Below are positions 5,373 to 6,927 of a DNA stretch of 6,927 nucleotides, piece by piece. Origin of the DNA: Ignavibacteriales bacterium (lineage in GTDB: Bacteria; Bacteroidota; Ignavibacteria; UBA10030; SZUA-254); contig JACQYX010000245.1 in assembly GCA_016207985.1 (NCBI GenBank), positions 1 through 6,927 of the forward strand. Direction: 5' to 3'. Both the position numbers and the translations under genes were made by a program. Position 1 is the stretch's first letter. The number at the start of each line of letters is the position of its first letter. The notes beneath the pieces are model-generated. The model searched no databases. It saw only the letters and a list, made by a program, of their open reading frames with translations, and was not told where the DNA came from.

Positions 5373-6755
5373 ATGAATAACACAAATAGATTTAAATTTT
5401 TAATTCTCTTGATCCTTACAACTATTTTCATTTCACCGCTGCAAACACAGGAATTGTCGGTTAGACGATTGAGTTTGGAAGAGGCAGTCCAACTCGCGAT
5501 GAAAAATAATCCTGATTTGAAAACAGCACGTTTAGAAGTCGAGCGCTCCGATGCACGCGTTCTCGAAGCATGGGGAAATGCATTCCCCTCTATTAGCATT
5601 TCCAGCGGCTTTACACATGTTTTGAAGAAGCCCGTGTTTTTCTTACCAGATTTTTCTGATCTTGAAAGTGGCAGAATAGTTCCTATCCGAATCGGTTCCG
5701 ATTTTGCATTAGACGCATCACTAAATGCACAACAAATCCTCTTCAATGGAGCCGTAATAGTGGGAGTCGGTGCGGCTAAGGTTTACTCAAAACTGTCAAG
5801 AGATCTTTTATCTGCTAAAGAGCTTGAGACGGTTACAAAGGCTCGGAAAGCTTATTATACTGCACTTCTCGTCCACGAAGTTGCCATGATGATGCAGTCG
5901 AGCTTGCGAAACGCCGAAGAGAATTTAAAAAATGTGCTTCTTCTGCGTAAGCAAGGGATCGTTTCTGAATATGATGAGCTTAGAGCTTCGGTTCAAGTCG
6001 AAAATCTTAAACCCAGCGTTATTCAAAGCGAGAACAATTACGAATTAGCTCTTGACGCTCTCCGTAATGCGATCGGTGTTGATAGGGAAGAAAATTTTAT
6101 CATCTCTGATTCCTTAGTATTTGAGCCACTCGATGACTCTCTAATAGCTCATGCTGAAGAACATGTAATTGATGCCAATCCTAATTTGACAGCGGTTAAA
6201 CGTCAAATCGAATTGAATAATGCAGCGGTGTGGGCTGAAAGATCTAATTATTTACCAACGATTGCTGCATTCGGACAGTATCGATACCAGGCGGCTAAAA
6301 ACGAGTTTAAATTTTCCACCAACGATCTTATCAGCAGTTCTCAGATTGGACTTTCTGTGTCATTAAATATCTTTCAAGGATTACAAACACGTGCCCGTGT
6401 TGAACAAGCACAAGTTGAACAACTAAAAAGTGAGGAACAGAAGATAAGTCTTGAGCGGACATTAAAGACAGGTGTTCATTCTATCATCGGTAATCTCAGG
6501 CAGGCGCGCAAGCGTGTTGAAGCACAGGAAAAAACAATTGAGACAGCCCAGCGTGGGTATAAAATTGTGACCACCCGGTATCTCGCAAACGCAGCTACCC
6601 AGCTTGAGGTTAACGATGCTGAATTAGCTCTGACTCAGGCGAAGGTGAATCGTATCCAGGCAATTTATGATTATCTTGTCGCATCGGCAGATTTAGATCA
6701 GCTTGCAGGTCGATTGCCAAGCTATGCTGTAGAAGCCAACGATAATAAATACTAA
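5373..6755 (+). CDS. TolC-family outer membrane efflux protein
   Basis: This 460-residue precursor of an outer-membrane channel supplies the exit duct of tripartite efflux pumps or type I secretion systems as a trimer. A signal peptide covers about 1-26 (basic NRFK, then a hydrophobic core FLILLILTTIFI, with cleavage probably after QTQ). Two outer-membrane efflux repeats follow. The first (about 33-235) begins with LSLEEAVQLAMKNNPDLK, the second (about 255-447) with a NPNLTAVKRQIELNN helix. Both contain long heptad-rich helices forming the periplasmic tunnel. Short amphipathic strands around 74-84 and 112-123, and 296-305 and 326-336, would form the beta-barrel; SLNAQQILFNG and SLNIFQGLQTRA are the typical strand-to-helix turns. 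Length is normal for the family and the gene is complete. It lies between a TetR regulator and a lipoprotein adaptor-like gene, which favours an RND-type drug or solvent efflux role. Confidence 0.95.
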   Translation: MNNTNRFKFLILLILTTIFISPLQTQELSVRRLSLEEAVQLAMKNNPDLKTARLEVERSDARVLEAWGNAFPSISISSGFTHVLKKPVFFLPDFSDLESGRIVPIRIGSDFALDASLNAQQILFNGAVIVGVGAAKVYSKLSRDLLSAKELETVTKARKAYYTALLVHEVAMMMQSSLRNAEENLKNVLLLRKQGIVSEYDELRASVQVENLKPSVIQSENNYELALDALRNAIGVDREENFIISDSLVFEPLDDSLIAHAEEHVIDANPNLTAVKRQIELNNAAVWAERSNYLPTIAAFGQYRYQAAKNEFKFSTNDLISSSQIGLSVSLNIFQGLQTRARVEQAQVEQLKSEEQKISLERTLKTGVHSIIGNLRQARKRVEAQEKTIETAQRGYKIVTTRYLANAATQLEVNDAELALTQAKVNRIQAIYDYLVASADLDQLAGRLPSYAVEANDNKY

Positions 6756-6772
6756 AGTAAAGGAATATATCA

Positions 6773-6927
6773 ATGAAAAAGATTTTTCAAATATTAATTA
6801 TAGTTATTTATCTCGTTTCTATGTTAGGAATATTATCCTGTAGGAAGTCGGAAGGGGGAAAAAGCGGAGAAAATATTCAGCCCGTTAACGTTCGCATAGA
6901 AAATTTAAAACTATCGAGATTAGTAGA
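6773..6927 (+). CDS. lipoprotein, probable RND efflux periplasmic adaptor subunit (partial, cut by window end)
   Basis: Only the first 51 codons lie in the window; the frame is still open at the edge. The start is well supported: AAAGGAA (6759-6765) lies seven bases before the ATG, 17 bases after the TolC-family stop. The protein begins MKK, followed by a hydrophobic segment (about 4-20) and a lipobox-like ILSC ending at C23, so it should be a lipid-anchored lipoprotein. A short polar linker leads into QPVNVRIENLKLSRLV (36-51), which resembles the first beta-strand of membrane fusion proteins (the usual PVxVxxVxxxxL pattern). The adaptor call rests on this short match plus position directly after a TolC-family gene. 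If correct, it links the inner-membrane pump to the channel. Confidence 0.75.
   Translation, partial: MKKIFQILIIVIYLVSMLGILSCRKSEGGKSGENIQPVNVRIENLKLSRLV

Noticed and set aside
5258..5746. Minus-strand 162-codon frame across the tetR-tolC junction
   Set aside because: It lies antisense to two clearly identified genes and its product has no recognisable features.

Overview
The window reads as chromosomal DNA of a Gram-negative, moderately AT-rich bacterium. A TolC-type outer-membrane protein followed by a lipoprotein with an adaptor-like start implies an outer membrane. Shine-Dalgarno sequences are weak or absent at several genes, while promoters look like ordinary sigma70 sites (TTGAC-type -35, 17-bp spacer, TATAAT-like -10). 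Gene content and protein style fit the Bacteroidota/Ignavibacteria (FCB) group, but this placement is inference from memory; there is no rRNA or marker alignment behind it.

Left part (1-2217), all leftward. A sigma70-like promoter at 86-114 fires out of the left edge towards a gene that is not in the window. Next come a membrane-anchored class III nucleotidyl cyclase-like protein (206-1213) and a complete zinc-dependent histone deacetylase/acetoin-utilisation family deacetylase (1273-2217). Each of these two genes has its own well-formed promoter, so they are probably separately transcribed neighbours rather than a strict operon.

Middle part (2349-4381), rightward. A short Rho-type RNA helicase lacks the N-terminal helical domain and has an altered primary RNA-binding site, with the motor residues intact. 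Its stop codon overlaps (ATGA) the start of a helix-hairpin-helix DNA glycosylase. The two are likely translated from one message, an unusual pairing of a Rho-like motor and a base-excision repair enzyme.

Right part (4382-6927), rightward. A 343-bp non-coding stretch ends in a promoter overlapped by inverted repeats. It leads into a TetR-family regulator, a TolC-family outer-membrane channel that starts directly after the tetR stop codon, and the start of a lipoprotein, probably an RND-pump periplasmic adaptor. This is the usual layout of a self-regulated tripartite efflux operon; the inner-membrane pump gene would be expected beyond the right edge. No tRNA, rRNA, CRISPR array or insertion sequence was seen.
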